Assembly (NCBI GenBank): GCA_029866005.1
Contig: JARXAE010000003.1
Location: forward strand, 124,001 to 188,000
Reading direction: 5' to 3'
Source of the DNA: Fimbriimonas sp.
GTDB taxonomy: Bacteria > Armatimonadota > Fimbriimonadia > Fimbriimonadales > Fimbriimonadaceae
DNA: 64,000 nucleotides
Shown here: positions 7,284 through 15,750 of the stretch, piece by piece
Numbering within the stretch: position 1 is the first letter of the stretch
Layout of the letters: the number at the start of each line of letters is the position of its first letter
Made by a program: the position numbers and the translations under genes
The notes under the pieces: generated by a model
Database searches by the model: none
What the model saw: the letters and a program-made list of their open reading frames with translations, nothing else
What the model was told of the DNA's origin: nothing

Positions 7284-8252
7284 ATGAGATGGGTAGCGAT
7301 TCTGGCTGTGGTTTGTGCCGCAGGAATGAGCTTGGCGCAATCGCCAAGCGAGTATCTTGCATTACGCAAGAAGAACAAGATCACCGCGCCGGTCAGCATC
7401 AGCGAGCTTGATTCATTTGTTGGCTCCAAAATTTTTGAGCTAAAGTGCACCGTCAACGGCATTATGGACATGGACGGGAAGAGTTCCATTTCAGCTGAAA
7501 TGGGTTCGTCACTACAGGTGATTGATGCAGAAGTTGTTCCGGCTTGGCTGAAGGGTGGCACCGTTCAGGCGAGGTTGCTGGTGAAGGCAACACGCGAAGA
7601 GCAGTACGGCGCAGTCACGCTGAATCTACTGATGGCGAGCGCAGAGTCGGACATCGCAAAGTTCGACATCCAACCAAAAAAGGTTGCCTCCTTAAAGACG
7701 ACGACTCGTGCGACGTCAACCAAAGTTTCGCGCAGTGCGTCTTCAAAAGGTCGTCCGTTACCAGCACGAGAGGCGATTGCGGCTTATGCACCCACCTATG
7801 CGACGTTCATCAAGAATCACAACAAGCGCCTCAGCTACGACAAGGCATACGAAATCGCCTCGGCGGTGATTGGTTGGAGTGTCAACTACAACGTCGACGC
7901 GCGATTGGTGATGGCTCTTCTTATTGCCGAGAGTGACTTCAACCCGGCGGAGCTTTCTGGTCCAGGAGCAACAGGTCTTGGACAACTGATGCCGGAGACA
8001 GCCCGTGAGTTGGGTGTCCGGAATCCGTGGAACACGAACGAGAATCTCTACGGCACTGTGAAGTACTTAAAGACTCAGATGGATCGATACGGAGCTAGCG
8101 AGGACAACGCGCATCGACTGTCTTTAGCACTTGCGGCCTACAACGCTGGTCCCGGAGCAGTTAAGAAGCACGGCGGAATCCCGCCTTACCGTGAGACACA
8201 GAATTATGTGAAGCGAATTCTGCGGACCTACCGACAGCTCTGTGGAGCTTAG
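7284..8252 (+). CDS. Lytic transglycosylase (SLT domain) with an N-terminal extra domain
   Basis: Cleaves the MurNAc-GlcNAc bond of peptidoglycan with formation of 1,6-anhydro ends. A signal peptide (1-19, ending SLAQ) is followed by an OB-fold-like beta segment (about 45-125), a Ser/Thr/Lys linker (135-160) and a goose-type SLT domain (185-320). LLIAESDFNP places catalytic Glu216, and GATGLGQLMPETA and LAAYNAGPGAV are the classic SLT motifs. The fold of the N-terminal part is inferred from strand pattern only. It lies directly behind the tRNA-Ser gene. The stop overlaps that of the convergent TPR gene by 4 nt. Confidence 0.93.
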   Translation: MRWVAILAVVCAAGMSLAQSPSEYLALRKKNKITAPVSISELDSFVGSKIFELKCTVNGIMDMDGKSSISAEMGSSLQVIDAEVVPAWLKGGTVQARLLVKATREEQYGAVTLNLLMASAESDIAKFDIQPKKVASLKTTTRATSTKVSRSASSKGRPLPAREAIAAYAPTYATFIKNHNKRLSYDKAYEIASAVIGWSVNYNVDARLVMALLIAESDFNPAELSGPGATGLGQLMPETARELGVRNPWNTNENLYGTVKYLKTQMDRYGASEDNAHRLSLALAAYNAGPGAVKKHGGIPPYRETQNYVKRILRTYRQLCGA

Positions 8253-8797
8253 CTGTACCGGCGGATTGAGAGAGATTTCCCTCTGGCACGGGAGTCCAAT
8301 GCCTGGATTGAGCGTTGAACTTCGCACTCAAGACCCTTACCCTTTGTAGCTAGCTCTGCAGACTTTGCGTACTGAGCAGCAAAAACGGCGTCTTGCTCAA
8401 TGAGATCACGAACGAGGCTTGCCTGGAAGGCTTCAAGATCGGCAAGATGATTCACCGAGCCGGGATCACGCCGGAGGGCATGAACGGCCTCTCCGTACCT
8501 GCCCAGTGCTCTGAGTGCCATTCCTCGAAGGCCAAAGTAGCCTGGCTCGAAGGGATTGAGGGCGATGAGCCGGCGAGTTACTTGTTCAAGGGAGACGAAA
8601 TCTTGCTTAGCCCAAAGGCATTTTGCCATCAGTTCCAAAGCACCGAGGTGTGTTGGGTCGGCTTCTAGTAGCTGGCTACAGGTGAGCATTGCCGCCTCCC
8701 GTTTCCCCTTTTGAAAATCTCTACTCGCGAACCGAAGCATTCGAGCATTTGCTCGACGAATGCCGGAAGGCGGGCAGAAAGGAGAGCAGCTTTGCAC
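8249..8797 (-). CDS. Small TPR-type protein
   Basis: A soluble helical protein with two or three tetratricopeptide-like repeats, for example REAAMLTCSQLLEADPTHLGALELMAKCLWAKQDFVSLEQVTRRLIALNPFEPGYFGLRGMALRALGRYGEAVHAL in residues 34-110. It is probably a protein-binding adaptor; no partner can be named. The GTG at 8797 gives 182 residues; an ATG at 8740 gives 163 and would drop a cysteine-rich N-terminus that does not look conserved. It lies 57 nt behind the GAF-domain gene and is probably in the same transcript. Confidence 0.7.
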   Translation of the reverse strand: MQSCSPFCPPSGIRRANARMLRFASRDFQKGKREAAMLTCSQLLEADPTHLGALELMAKCLWAKQDFVSLEQVTRRLIALNPFEPGYFGLRGMALRALGRYGEAVHALRRDPGSVNHLADLEAFQASLVRDLIEQDAVFAAQYAKSAELATKGKGLECEVQRSIQALDSRARGKSLSIRRYS

Positions 8798-8854
8798 TTC
8801 CTATAGGGTATCTGGCACGATGTGCCAAACACCCTGGTAAAACTGCCTGTCAGT

Positions 8855-10774
8855 TTACGAAGCAGCCAAAAGCTGGTTCATTTGCGGGCTGGTTCTGGGA
8901 TCCAAAGCGGCGACCTTCACGCGGAGCTGCAGGGGAATTCTTTCCAGACCGTCTGGTGTGCGAATACCGGCGGATGGTGTCTTAGAACTAATCTCGTTGG
9001 CCCACTCGGTAGCCGCTTCTCGAGATGCCCCCGGAAGGTAGACCATAAACATCCCGTCTGGATGGCGGCACATCAGGGCCCCGGTGGGAACGTGGGGACG
9101 AATACGGAGCATGATGGTTCGCATGGCATGCGCCATAGCGGGTTTACCATACTTCTGCTCAAGGTCTTTAACCTGGAGTGGGAGGAGAGTGATCATCACG
9201 CCTTCGACACGCGAAACTCGGGAAATGAACTGCTTCGGTGAGAGAATTCCGTCTGAATCTTCGTCGGGTCGCTCACGCCTTGAGAGCAAGCGTGATAGTT
9301 CAGCCGCAGCAGCTCGGAGAGTTTCCACATCGCTCATGTCAAGACCTGCAATGCGTCCGCTGGCGGCAGAGATGTAGCCGATGGGATTAGCATCCGAACC
9401 GATGGGCAAGATCACGCAGGAACCAATTCGCTCCTTGATGATCAGCTCGCTTGGGAGCATGTCGTTGGAACGGGCATCAACGAGGCAAATTTCACCGCTT
9501 CCGCTTGCGATCCAGCCTTCGACGCCTCTCCCTTGCGCAAACTTCATCGAGTCAAGCAAAAGCATGTCACGTCCCTCTTGTGCGAGAACGACATCTTCAT
9601 CTGCTTCGATCGCGTGGATTGCGAGGTGCTCTAACTGAAGGACGGATTGGAATTCACGAGCCACTCGCGAGGCAACCTCAGCGCGAGTCAGACCACCATC
9701 GGCAGTAGCAACCACGGTGTAGAGAATCTCGGTCTCGGTCAGGCGGCGCTCCATCGAGCCGATTCGCTGCTCTTCACTCACCATTGTGGACAGCAATGCG
9801 GCGGTGGGCTCAAGAGCTTCCATTGCTTCAAACAACTTATCTCGATCGTCCCCGAGGATGGTTACAAGACCTATCACCCTATTATCGACCGAGAGGACGA
9901 TATTTGCACTGGGATAACCTGGCTCCAGATGCGCGCTGCAGGTATCTGCCTGCTCGCGGATGACAGCGATCGATTGCTTGGAACGGATCGGGAAGGCTTC
10001 GGTTAGTTGAGCCTCGCTCAGTTCACCCGCTCCGCCACTGACCACGAATGAGTCACCGTACTGGCTTGCAAGGTAGAGGATGGTGCCTCGGGCGCCGCTG
10101 GCTTCAACGATCTTTTCGCACAAGCGGAAGTAACCACCACGAGCTTCGGCGATGATCGCCGCGACTCGATCTTTGTGACTCTTGCGGTAGAGGACGCGGT
10201 AAGCGTCGCACATCTGTCGATACGACTCACGAAGCTCAAGAATCTGGTTCTCAGCCTCAAGAACGATCGGCGAGAGGTCGATTTCTTCTCGAGTCGGACC
10301 TTCCACTTGTTCGATCACGATCTCTCGCTGGACCTTCATCGGTTTGACGAGAGAGCCGATGGCTAAGAAGAGGAGCGACTGAACCAAAATTTCGTTCGGA
10401 GGCAGCTTCCAGGCATGGTGCATCATGTGCGCCACCACGATGCTGGCAGCAGCGATGGGTGCCATGAGGAAGGGGTTTGCACGGTGTTTTGCTGCGGCAA
10501 TAATGATCGGAGCCAGTGCGACGAGCGAATAGATTCCAAGTCCGTCGGGTATTGCGGCGAGCGTGAGCGTAATGAGAACGGAGTCAACGCCCGCAAGGAG
10601 TCCCGCAATTGCAGGGGTTCTTAGCGATCTTGTTTCCAATCGGTTATGGAGGTACGCCAGGGAAACCTGAACCATTCCGATCTTAAGTGCAATCGGAAAT
10701 GCTGGTATGCCGAGGACTCCGGCGACGAACACCAAGATTCCACCAAGCAGAAGACGAACTGATAGCTCGATCAT
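8855..10774 (-). CDS. Membrane GAF-domain protein with a degenerate GGDEF-like domain
   Basis: A 639-residue putative signalling protein. Residues 1-150 form about five to six membrane helices. A predicted coiled coil follows at about 160-195 (EAENQILELRESYRQMCDAYRVLYRKS), then two GAF-like regions (about 200-330 and 345-495). The C-terminal region (510-620) has the layout of a GGDEF domain, but CRHPDGMFMVYLPG replaces the G-G-D/E-E-F loop, so diguanylate cyclase activity is unlikely. This may be a sensor that binds a small ligand. It is followed by the TPR gene and lies downstream of der (33-nt gap). The domain order is seen; the ligand and output are unknown. Confidence 0.72.
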   Translation of the reverse strand: MIELSVRLLLGGILVFVAGVLGIPAFPIALKIGMVQVSLAYLHNRLETRSLRTPAIAGLLAGVDSVLITLTLAAIPDGLGIYSLVALAPIIIAAAKHRANPFLMAPIAAASIVVAHMMHHAWKLPPNEILVQSLLFLAIGSLVKPMKVQREIVIEQVEGPTREEIDLSPIVLEAENQILELRESYRQMCDAYRVLYRKSHKDRVAAIIAEARGGYFRLCEKIVEASGARGTILYLASQYGDSFVVSGGAGELSEAQLTEAFPIRSKQSIAVIREQADTCSAHLEPGYPSANIVLSVDNRVIGLVTILGDDRDKLFEAMEALEPTAALLSTMVSEEQRIGSMERRLTETEILYTVVATADGGLTRAEVASRVAREFQSVLQLEHLAIHAIEADEDVVLAQEGRDMLLLDSMKFAQGRGVEGWIASGSGEICLVDARSNDMLPSELIIKERIGSCVILPIGSDANPIGYISAASGRIAGLDMSDVETLRAAAAELSRLLSRRERPDEDSDGILSPKQFISRVSRVEGVMITLLPLQVKDLEQKYGKPAMAHAMRTIMLRIRPHVPTGALMCRHPDGMFMVYLPGASREAATEWANEISSKTPSAGIRTPDGLERIPLQLRVKVAALDPRTSPQMNQLLAAS

Positions 10775-10807
10775 TACACTAGGTATTTGGGTGTTTCTCC
10801 CAAAACC

Positions 10808-12163
10808 TTAGTCTTCTTCGTTCTTCTTGTGGCTACTTCTTGCAAAAAGGCGAATTGGGGTGCCTTGGAGCGGGAAGAGGGCTCGGATTTTATTGAGCAA
10901 GTAGCGCTGATAGCTGAAGTGCATCAGGTCGGGATCATTGCAGAACAACACGAACGTCGGCGGGCAGGTTGCCACCTGCGTGGAGTAGTAGACCTTGAAG
11001 GGACGACCATGGATCACGTGCGGCTTGTCGAAGATTGCGTCTTGTACGAGGCGGTTGAGCTGGCCGGTTGAGATTCGGAAGTTGTAGCTTTCGAGGGCAC
11101 TGAGAACTGTATCAAGAGCCGGCTCGAGGCCCGCGTTCTCCTTGGCGCTTGTAAAGACGATTGGGGCATAAGCTAGCTCGGGAATCTGATCGCGGAAGAT
11201 CTTGGTGAAGTCCTTTTTGAGCTGAGACTGCTTCTTGGGATGACCGTTCGGCGGCTCTTTGACATCCCACTTGTTGACGGCGATGACGCACGCTTTGCCG
11301 GCGTCGTGGGCAAGCTTCATGACTCGCTTGTCGCCGTCAGTGAGGCCTTCCTCGCCGTTGACAACAACCATTGCGCATTCGCAGCGGGCGATTGCCTTTT
11401 CGGCGCGGTTGACCATGTAGTACTCGACGGAGCCTTGGATCTTGCCACGCCGGCGGATACCAGCGGTGTCGATGAGGCGGAACTGTTCACCTTCGTGGGT
11501 GAGCTCGGTGTCAATGGCGTCTCGCGTTGTTCCGGCGATGTTGCTCACGATCATCCGTTGTTCGCCAGTGAATGCGTTGACCAAAGAACTTTTTCCAACA
11601 TTGGGACGGCCAACGATAGCGAGTCGGATTTCTTCTTTTGCCTCTTCGATCGGGACTTCGGGAGGAAGGTTGAGAACGACTTCATCGAGGACATCGGCGA
11701 CGCCGGTGCCATGGAGAGCCGAGATCGGATAGACATTTCCGAGGCCGAGAGCATAAAACTCAGGGGCATAATCTTCGCGGTCAAAGTTGTCAGCCTTATT
11801 GACAGCTACCAAGACCGGAGTCTTGATCCCTCGCATCTGGTTGGCGAGATCACGGTCGTCGGGATGGAGACCGTCGGTTACGTCCGTGATAAACAGAACG
11901 ACATCAGCCTCGGTAAGGGCGACGTTGGCTTGAACCCGAATTTGCTCGGAAAGGGGATCGGAATCTTGGAAGACGATACCGCCGGTGTCGACGACGTTGA
12001 ATCGGCGGCGATTCCAGTTCACCTCGGCATAAAGGCGGTCACGGGTGATACCGGGGGTGTCTTCGACAACAGCAACTCGCTTACCGACAAGGCGGTTAAA
12101 AAGGGTGGATTTTCCGACATTTGGACGCCCAACAATGACGACGGTGGGCATAGTTTTTCGCAT
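10808..12163 (-). CDS. der: Ribosome-associated GTPase Der (EngA)
   Basis: An essential double GTPase that helps mature the 50S subunit. Two complete G domains are seen, each starting with GRPNVGKS(T/S) (about residues 12-20 and 183-191) and containing DTPGITRD / IAGTTRDAID, then NKAD and NKWD. The C-terminal KH-like domain ends in GTPIRLFARSSHKK. Its 451 residues match the family. ATG at 12163 is used; a second ATG four codons in is also possible. It is probably the first gene of a transcript that continues into the GAF protein. Confidence 0.97.
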   Translation of the reverse strand: MRKTMPTVVIVGRPNVGKSTLFNRLVGKRVAVVEDTPGITRDRLYAEVNWNRRRFNVVDTGGIVFQDSDPLSEQIRVQANVALTEADVVLFITDVTDGLHPDDRDLANQMRGIKTPVLVAVNKADNFDREDYAPEFYALGLGNVYPISALHGTGVADVLDEVVLNLPPEVPIEEAKEEIRLAIVGRPNVGKSSLVNAFTGEQRMIVSNIAGTTRDAIDTELTHEGEQFRLIDTAGIRRRGKIQGSVEYYMVNRAEKAIARCECAMVVVNGEEGLTDGDKRVMKLAHDAGKACVIAVNKWDVKEPPNGHPKKQSQLKKDFTKIFRDQIPELAYAPIVFTSAKENAGLEPALDTVLSALESYNFRISTGQLNRLVQDAIFDKPHVIHGRPFKVYYSTQVATCPPTFVLFCNDPDLMHFSYQRYLLNKIRALFPLQGTPIRLFARSSHKKNEED

Positions 12164-12220
12164 GGGAACGCCTCAGGCTCATGACGAGCGGCGTAGGAAG
12201 GGTACCTTAACTTAGGTTTT

Positions 12221-12823
12221 ATGCTCCCTTTTGAACCTACTGTCGAACCATCTGCGCTGATTCCATTTGCGGTTCGGGAGAATTTGCGTCACGAGCGTGG
12301 CTTGGCTTGGTGGGAGCAAACAGAGAAGGAATTCAACTACTACACGCTGGGATATTCCGTTCGCTCTCAGCTGATCTTGGGCTCTGAAGATAAGCGATCA
12401 GGGGGGGGATTTTCACTCGCGGTAGGCCGTGAGGACCGGCAGCTTCGCTCTGGGAACGTGCCTGGAGAGCTTATCTGGGAGGCTTACTTCATGAACACCA
12501 CCTCGGAGGGTGTTAACGGTGATCCGCCAAACTCCTCTGCAAGCTTCGGAGTTTTGGCCAGCGGTCGATGGCGATGGGAGTTTCGCCGAGATATGAACTT
12601 CTTCGGAGATTTCGGGTTTGGCATTCAGTGGTTGAACCACACATCAAACGATGTGCCTTTGGCATTCAACACGACTCCTTCGTTTGCTTTTGGAATGGAG
12701 TTTAAGACCAAGGGCGGAGCCGTTTTGGCAGGGGCTCGACTGCTCCACGTGAGCAACGCGGGTCGGGGAACGACAAACCCGGGTCAGAACTTACTCCAAT
12801 GGTTTATCGCGTTCCGATACTGA
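12221..12823 (+). CDS. PagL-like lipid A 3-O-deacylase family protein
   Basis: A 200-residue protein with the alternating pattern of an outer-membrane beta barrel. Its C-terminus, ARLLHVSNAGRGTTNPGQN, matches the PagL active-site strand: His176 and Ser178 line up with the catalytic His and Ser. The Glu expected 14 residues after His is Asn190, so activity is uncertain. The last residues, WFIAFRY, end in an aromatic residue as barrel proteins do. No signal peptide is visible, and the frame closes with a TAG at 12194, so it cannot be extended upstream. Export would need an unusual route, or the start region is degenerate. Lipid A genes occur 1 kb further on. Confidence 0.62.
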   Translation: MLPFEPTVEPSALIPFAVRENLRHERGLAWWEQTEKEFNYYTLGYSVRSQLILGSEDKRSGGGFSLAVGREDRQLRSGNVPGELIWEAYFMNTTSEGVNGDPPNSSASFGVLASGRWRWEFRRDMNFFGDFGFGIQWLNHTSNDVPLAFNTTPSFAFGMEFKTKGGAVLAGARLLHVSNAGRGTTNPGQNLLQWFIAFRY

Positions 12824-12830
12824 GCTGCCG

Positions 12831-13559
12831 TTAGGGCAGATTCTCAATGAGCCTTGCCAACTGCTTCCGACTTGCGTCTTCTTCAAGCTTTCGGTCGACT
12901 TGGTAGAGTCCGATCTGGCAGACGACGGCTTGATGCATGGTGGCGCCGAGAGGGTGGTTTTCGATGACGAAGCCTTGGTTGGCGGTGAAGAAGACCGCGG
13001 AACAGTGGTCAACCACGAGTTCAAGCGTGTCCTGGTCAAATGCCTCTGAAGGAATCTCGATGACCCGAGGATCTTCGCTGGAGTCTCCGTTGGTCATGGC
13101 GAGCAAGTTTGGAATGTTGGGCAAGGCGCCGAATGCATCCATCACGGCTTTACTCGCAATCAAAACGACAGTCTTTTCGGCGGTGCTCAGTAGGTGTGAG
13201 GCATAAGTAACGGCTTGATCCAGAGTGCCGACGGGAACCAATTTACTGAGCGATGCGGGAACGGTCGCGTCTTTGAAGGCTTTGAGCGCGCTAGTACGAT
13301 TCTTCTCAAACTCTTTGTTGAGTCGAGTGAGCAATGTCTCGGGCGCGATCGGGGCGTACGACTTCTTTTTGACGTCATCCTGGACAACAGCTCCTTTTCT
13401 CAGAAGGGCTTCCAAGGCCTTGTAACTGTTTGCTGCAGGTTTACCAATGGTCTGTGCGACGCGATAACCGCTCATCGAGCCCTCTCGAACCAAACAAGCA
13501 TAGATTTCTGACTCGAGGGCAGTAAAGCCTAAACTCACTAATGCATCTTTTGCGGCCAT
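12831..13559 (-). CDS. TrmB-family transcriptional regulator
   Basis: A 242-residue DNA-binding protein. The N-terminal winged helix (MAAKDALVSLGFTALESEIYACLVREGSMSGYRVAQTIGKPAANSYKALEAL) is the TrmB type, best known from sugar control in archaea and found widely in bacteria. The remaining 150 residues resemble the PLD-like effector domain (TVVLIASKAVMDAFGALP, VFFTANQGFVIENHPLGATMHQAVV). The effector and targets are unknown. It converges on the PagL-like gene with 7 nt between stops. Confidence 0.85.
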   Translation of the reverse strand: MAAKDALVSLGFTALESEIYACLVREGSMSGYRVAQTIGKPAANSYKALEALLRKGAVVQDDVKKKSYAPIAPETLLTRLNKEFEKNRTSALKAFKDATVPASLSKLVPVGTLDQAVTYASHLLSTAEKTVVLIASKAVMDAFGALPNIPNLLAMTNGDSSEDPRVIEIPSEAFDQDTLELVVDHCSAVFFTANQGFVIENHPLGATMHQAVVCQIGLYQVDRKLEEDASRKQLARLIENLP

Positions 13560-13679
13560 GGTAGATGAAGTTTACAACTTATGAGTGGTTCGCGCTACTT
13601 CTTAATTCTTTAGGTCAAAAGCCAAAACCTCGCAAAATCACGTTCCAGTTTTTCCAAGAGATGACCAATAACCCTAGTA

Positions 13680-13853
13680 ATGCTGATTCCGCTTGTTCTG
13701 GGATATGTTGTGGGAGCCGTGGGTTTTTACACACTCCTCTCTAAAACCGCCCCTGTCATCAAAGTAGAGGGCACGTCTTCTATGACGGGAGCCGGGGAGC
13801 ATTCTGAGGTCATCGAGCTGTTCCCTGATCAGGAAGAGCAGAAAGCCGCCTAG
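13680..13853 (+). CDS. Small single-pass membrane protein (57 aa)
   Basis: The frame encodes an N-terminal membrane helix MLIPLVLGYVVGAVGFYTLL and an acidic soluble tail ending EVIELFPDQEEQKAA. No family is recognised. It is supported as a real gene by a plus-strand terminator 32 nt after the stop (13886-13915), which no other plus-strand gene would use. No clear Shine-Dalgarno sequence precedes the ATG. The opposite-strand frame in the same place has a less natural composition. Confidence 0.6.
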   Translation: MLIPLVLGYVVGAVGFYTLLSKTAPVIKVEGTSSMTGAGEHSEVIELFPDQEEQKAA

Positions 13854-13885
13854 GGCTGGCTTGCCTCGGACGAACCAAATTGTAT

Positions 13886-13915
13886 GGCAGTGTGCTTTCA
13901 GCACCCTGCCTTTTT
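13886..13915 (+). terminator. Rho-independent terminator of the 57-aa protein gene
   Basis: GGCAG-T-GTGCT (13886-13896) pairs with AGCAC-C-CTGCC (13900-13910) across one mismatch, and five T residues follow. It lies on the plus strand and overlaps the 3' end of lpxC, so lpxC mRNA contains the complementary hairpin without a U-tract. Confidence 0.65.
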
Positions 13916-14713
13916 GGCATTGGTGGCCTCGAACATCATTGCTGCCATTTTTACGTTTGCGGTATGGCCGTTTCGGGTTCCGACGACATTGAGAAATCTC
14001 GCGGGAATTCCGCTTAGGTAGAGATCGCCCAGCATGTCCAGCAGTTTATGACGAGCTGGCTCGTCAAAGAACCTCGTTTCGTTCTCGTAGCCGTTGTCAC
14101 CCAGAATTGTCACCGATTCCTTGGTGAGTCCTTTCCCAAGACCGAACTGCTCAATCATGGGGAACTCCTCAGTGAGCACGAAGGTTCGAGCTGGGGCGAC
14201 CTCTGATTGGTAGCTATCAATGATGTTCATCGACTCAAAGTGCATGGAGCCTGGCCAGCGTTCGCCGGTTTCGAACTCATATCTCCAATGTCCAGTTCCC
14301 TTTCCGACAGCAATTTTGAGGGGGAGTTCTTGCAGAAAGATTCGAGAGTACAGACTCGGGAGTTCAATTTCTTGTCCTACTGTCAGGCCCACTTGAAGCA
14401 ATCCTTTGACAAAGGGCGCGGCACTACCATCCATACCCGGGACTTCGGGGGCGGTGAGTTCGATCTCTGCATCCGTGATCTCTAGCCCAGCAAGGGCCGA
14501 CATTAGGTGCTCGACCGTGCCGATCTCGCCAAGCTTGGTACTGCGGCGAGTATCCGTAACGTTTTCTGGCGTTGCCAGGGTTCTAGATGAGCCGTATCGA
14601 AAGGCGATTCCGTTCTCACCAGGATGGACATTGAGCTTTACCGGGACTCCCGTATGGAGCCCGAGACCATCAAAGCTGGCTGAGTTCAGGAGCGTTCTGC
14701 GTGCGTAATTCAC
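13898..14713 (-). CDS. lpxC: UDP-3-O-acyl-N-acetylglucosamine deacetylase
   Basis: A zinc enzyme that commits UDP-acyl-GlcNAc to lipid A. GTVEHLMSALAG (about 65-76) carries the first zinc His, and RHKLLDMLGDLYLSG supplies the distal His and Asp. LLNSASFDGLGLHTG and MDGSAAPFV are further family motifs. Its 271 residues are a little shorter than the usual 300. It is the last gene of the outer-membrane operon and overlaps lpxD by 4 nt. Together with lpxD it shows that the cell makes lipid A-type LPS. Confidence 0.95.
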   Translation of the reverse strand: MNYARRTLLNSASFDGLGLHTGVPVKLNVHPGENGIAFRYGSSRTLATPENVTDTRRSTKLGEIGTVEHLMSALAGLEITDAEIELTAPEVPGMDGSAAPFVKGLLQVGLTVGQEIELPSLYSRIFLQELPLKIAVGKGTGHWRYEFETGERWPGSMHFESMNIIDSYQSEVAPARTFVLTEEFPMIEQFGLGKGLTKESVTILGDNGYENETRFFDEPARHKLLDMLGDLYLSGIPARFLNVVGTRNGHTANVKMAAMMFEATNAKKAGC

Positions 14714-15750
14714 TCTTCCCCCTTGATCGCTTTGACTTCCTTTTCGAGAGCTCGGACACGCTTAACGAGTTTGGGAAGGTCGTTGTGAGCCGCGACGGAT
14801 CGCATGTGCTCACTTATCGGGATCGCCGGGGTCCCGCCATACACTCCGGGCTTGTGAATGGAGGAGAGTCCGGCTGCACGACCAGCGAGGACGACGCCAT
14901 CACCAATCACAAGGTGATCCGCGTATCCGCTTTGACCGCCAAGCATCGCTCTGGCGCCGACTTTCGTGCTTCCCGCGATTCCGACACCGCTGGCGTAAAC
15001 ACCGTGGGGACCTAGCTCAACGTTGTGGGCAATCTGGACGAGGTTGTCGATCTTGTTGCCTTCGCAGATCAGAGTGTGACCCGCGGTCGCGCGGTCAATC
15101 GCAGTGAGTGCACCGATGTCCACGTGGTCTCCTAACCTCACGCCTCCAACCTGGGGAATCCGAATCTGCTTTTCGCCATCCCAGGCGTAACCGAAGCCAG
15201 AGTGCCCGATTACCGTGCCTGGCCCAACAACGCAGTAGCGACCGATGATGACATCCTGGACGAGCACGGCGTGAGGCATCACGACAGTTCCTGACCCGAT
15301 GATGCACCCGGGACCAACGTAAGCGAAGGGCATGATGACAGCTTCAGAATCGATGAATGCTTCGGCTGAGACAAACGCCATCGCTCCAATTGACGCGGTT
15401 GGTGCAACCTGCAAGGTGTTTTCTACGACCGCTGAGGGGTGGATTCCAACCGCTTGCTCGATTCGACGCTCGAAGTAGTGCAAAACCTTGAGATAGGCAA
15501 GGCGAGGATTGGGATGCTTGACGTGGGGATTCGGAAAGTCGGTCGTTTCCGGGGAAACAATGACACCGCCCAGATCAAGCTTTCTGGCCTCGGCGACGTA
15601 TTTCGGAGATTCTGCGAAGGCGATCCCGCTCGGACAGTCGCCCGATACCGAACATGCTTGATCGATATGAACCGAGCCGTCGCCGACCAACTCGCCCCCC
15701 ACATAAGCCGCAAAGTCGGCTAGCGTTTTGAGGTTAGGCCTGCTCTCCAT
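14710..15750 (-). CDS. lpxD: UDP-3-O-acylglucosamine N-acyltransferase
   Basis: Adds the N-linked acyl chain in lipid A synthesis. An N-terminal uridine-binding domain (1-100) precedes a left-handed beta helix of hexapeptide repeats (about 105-310: IGAMAFVSAEAFIDSEAVIMPFAYVGPG and onward). The catalytic His lies in NLVQIAHNVELG, and a C-terminal helix (KLVKRVRALEKEVKAI) completes the trimer. Its 346 residues are typical. The start overlaps the upstream lipoprotein gene by 31 nt, and the stop overlaps lpxC by 4 nt, so expression is coupled. Confidence 0.95.
   Translation of the reverse strand: MESRPNLKTLADFAAYVGGELVGDGSVHIDQACSVSGDCPSGIAFAESPKYVAEARKLDLGGVIVSPETTDFPNPHVKHPNPRLAYLKVLHYFERRIEQAVGIHPSAVVENTLQVAPTASIGAMAFVSAEAFIDSEAVIMPFAYVGPGCIIGSGTVVMPHAVLVQDVIIGRYCVVGPGTVIGHSGFGYAWDGEKQIRIPQVGGVRLGDHVDIGALTAIDRATAGHTLICEGNKIDNLVQIAHNVELGPHGVYASGVGIAGSTKVGARAMLGGQSGYADHLVIGDGVVLAGRAAGLSSIHKPGVYGGTPAIPISEHMRSVAAHNDLPKLVKRVRALEKEVKAIKGEE

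Noticed and set aside
8855-10774. Active diguanylate cyclase
   Set aside because: The GGDEF loop is replaced by HPDGMF, so catalysis is not supported although the domain outline is similar.
13674-13904. A 76-residue minus-strand frame after lpxC
   Set aside because: The plus strand of the same stretch encodes a natural membrane helix and has a matching terminator, while this frame looks random.
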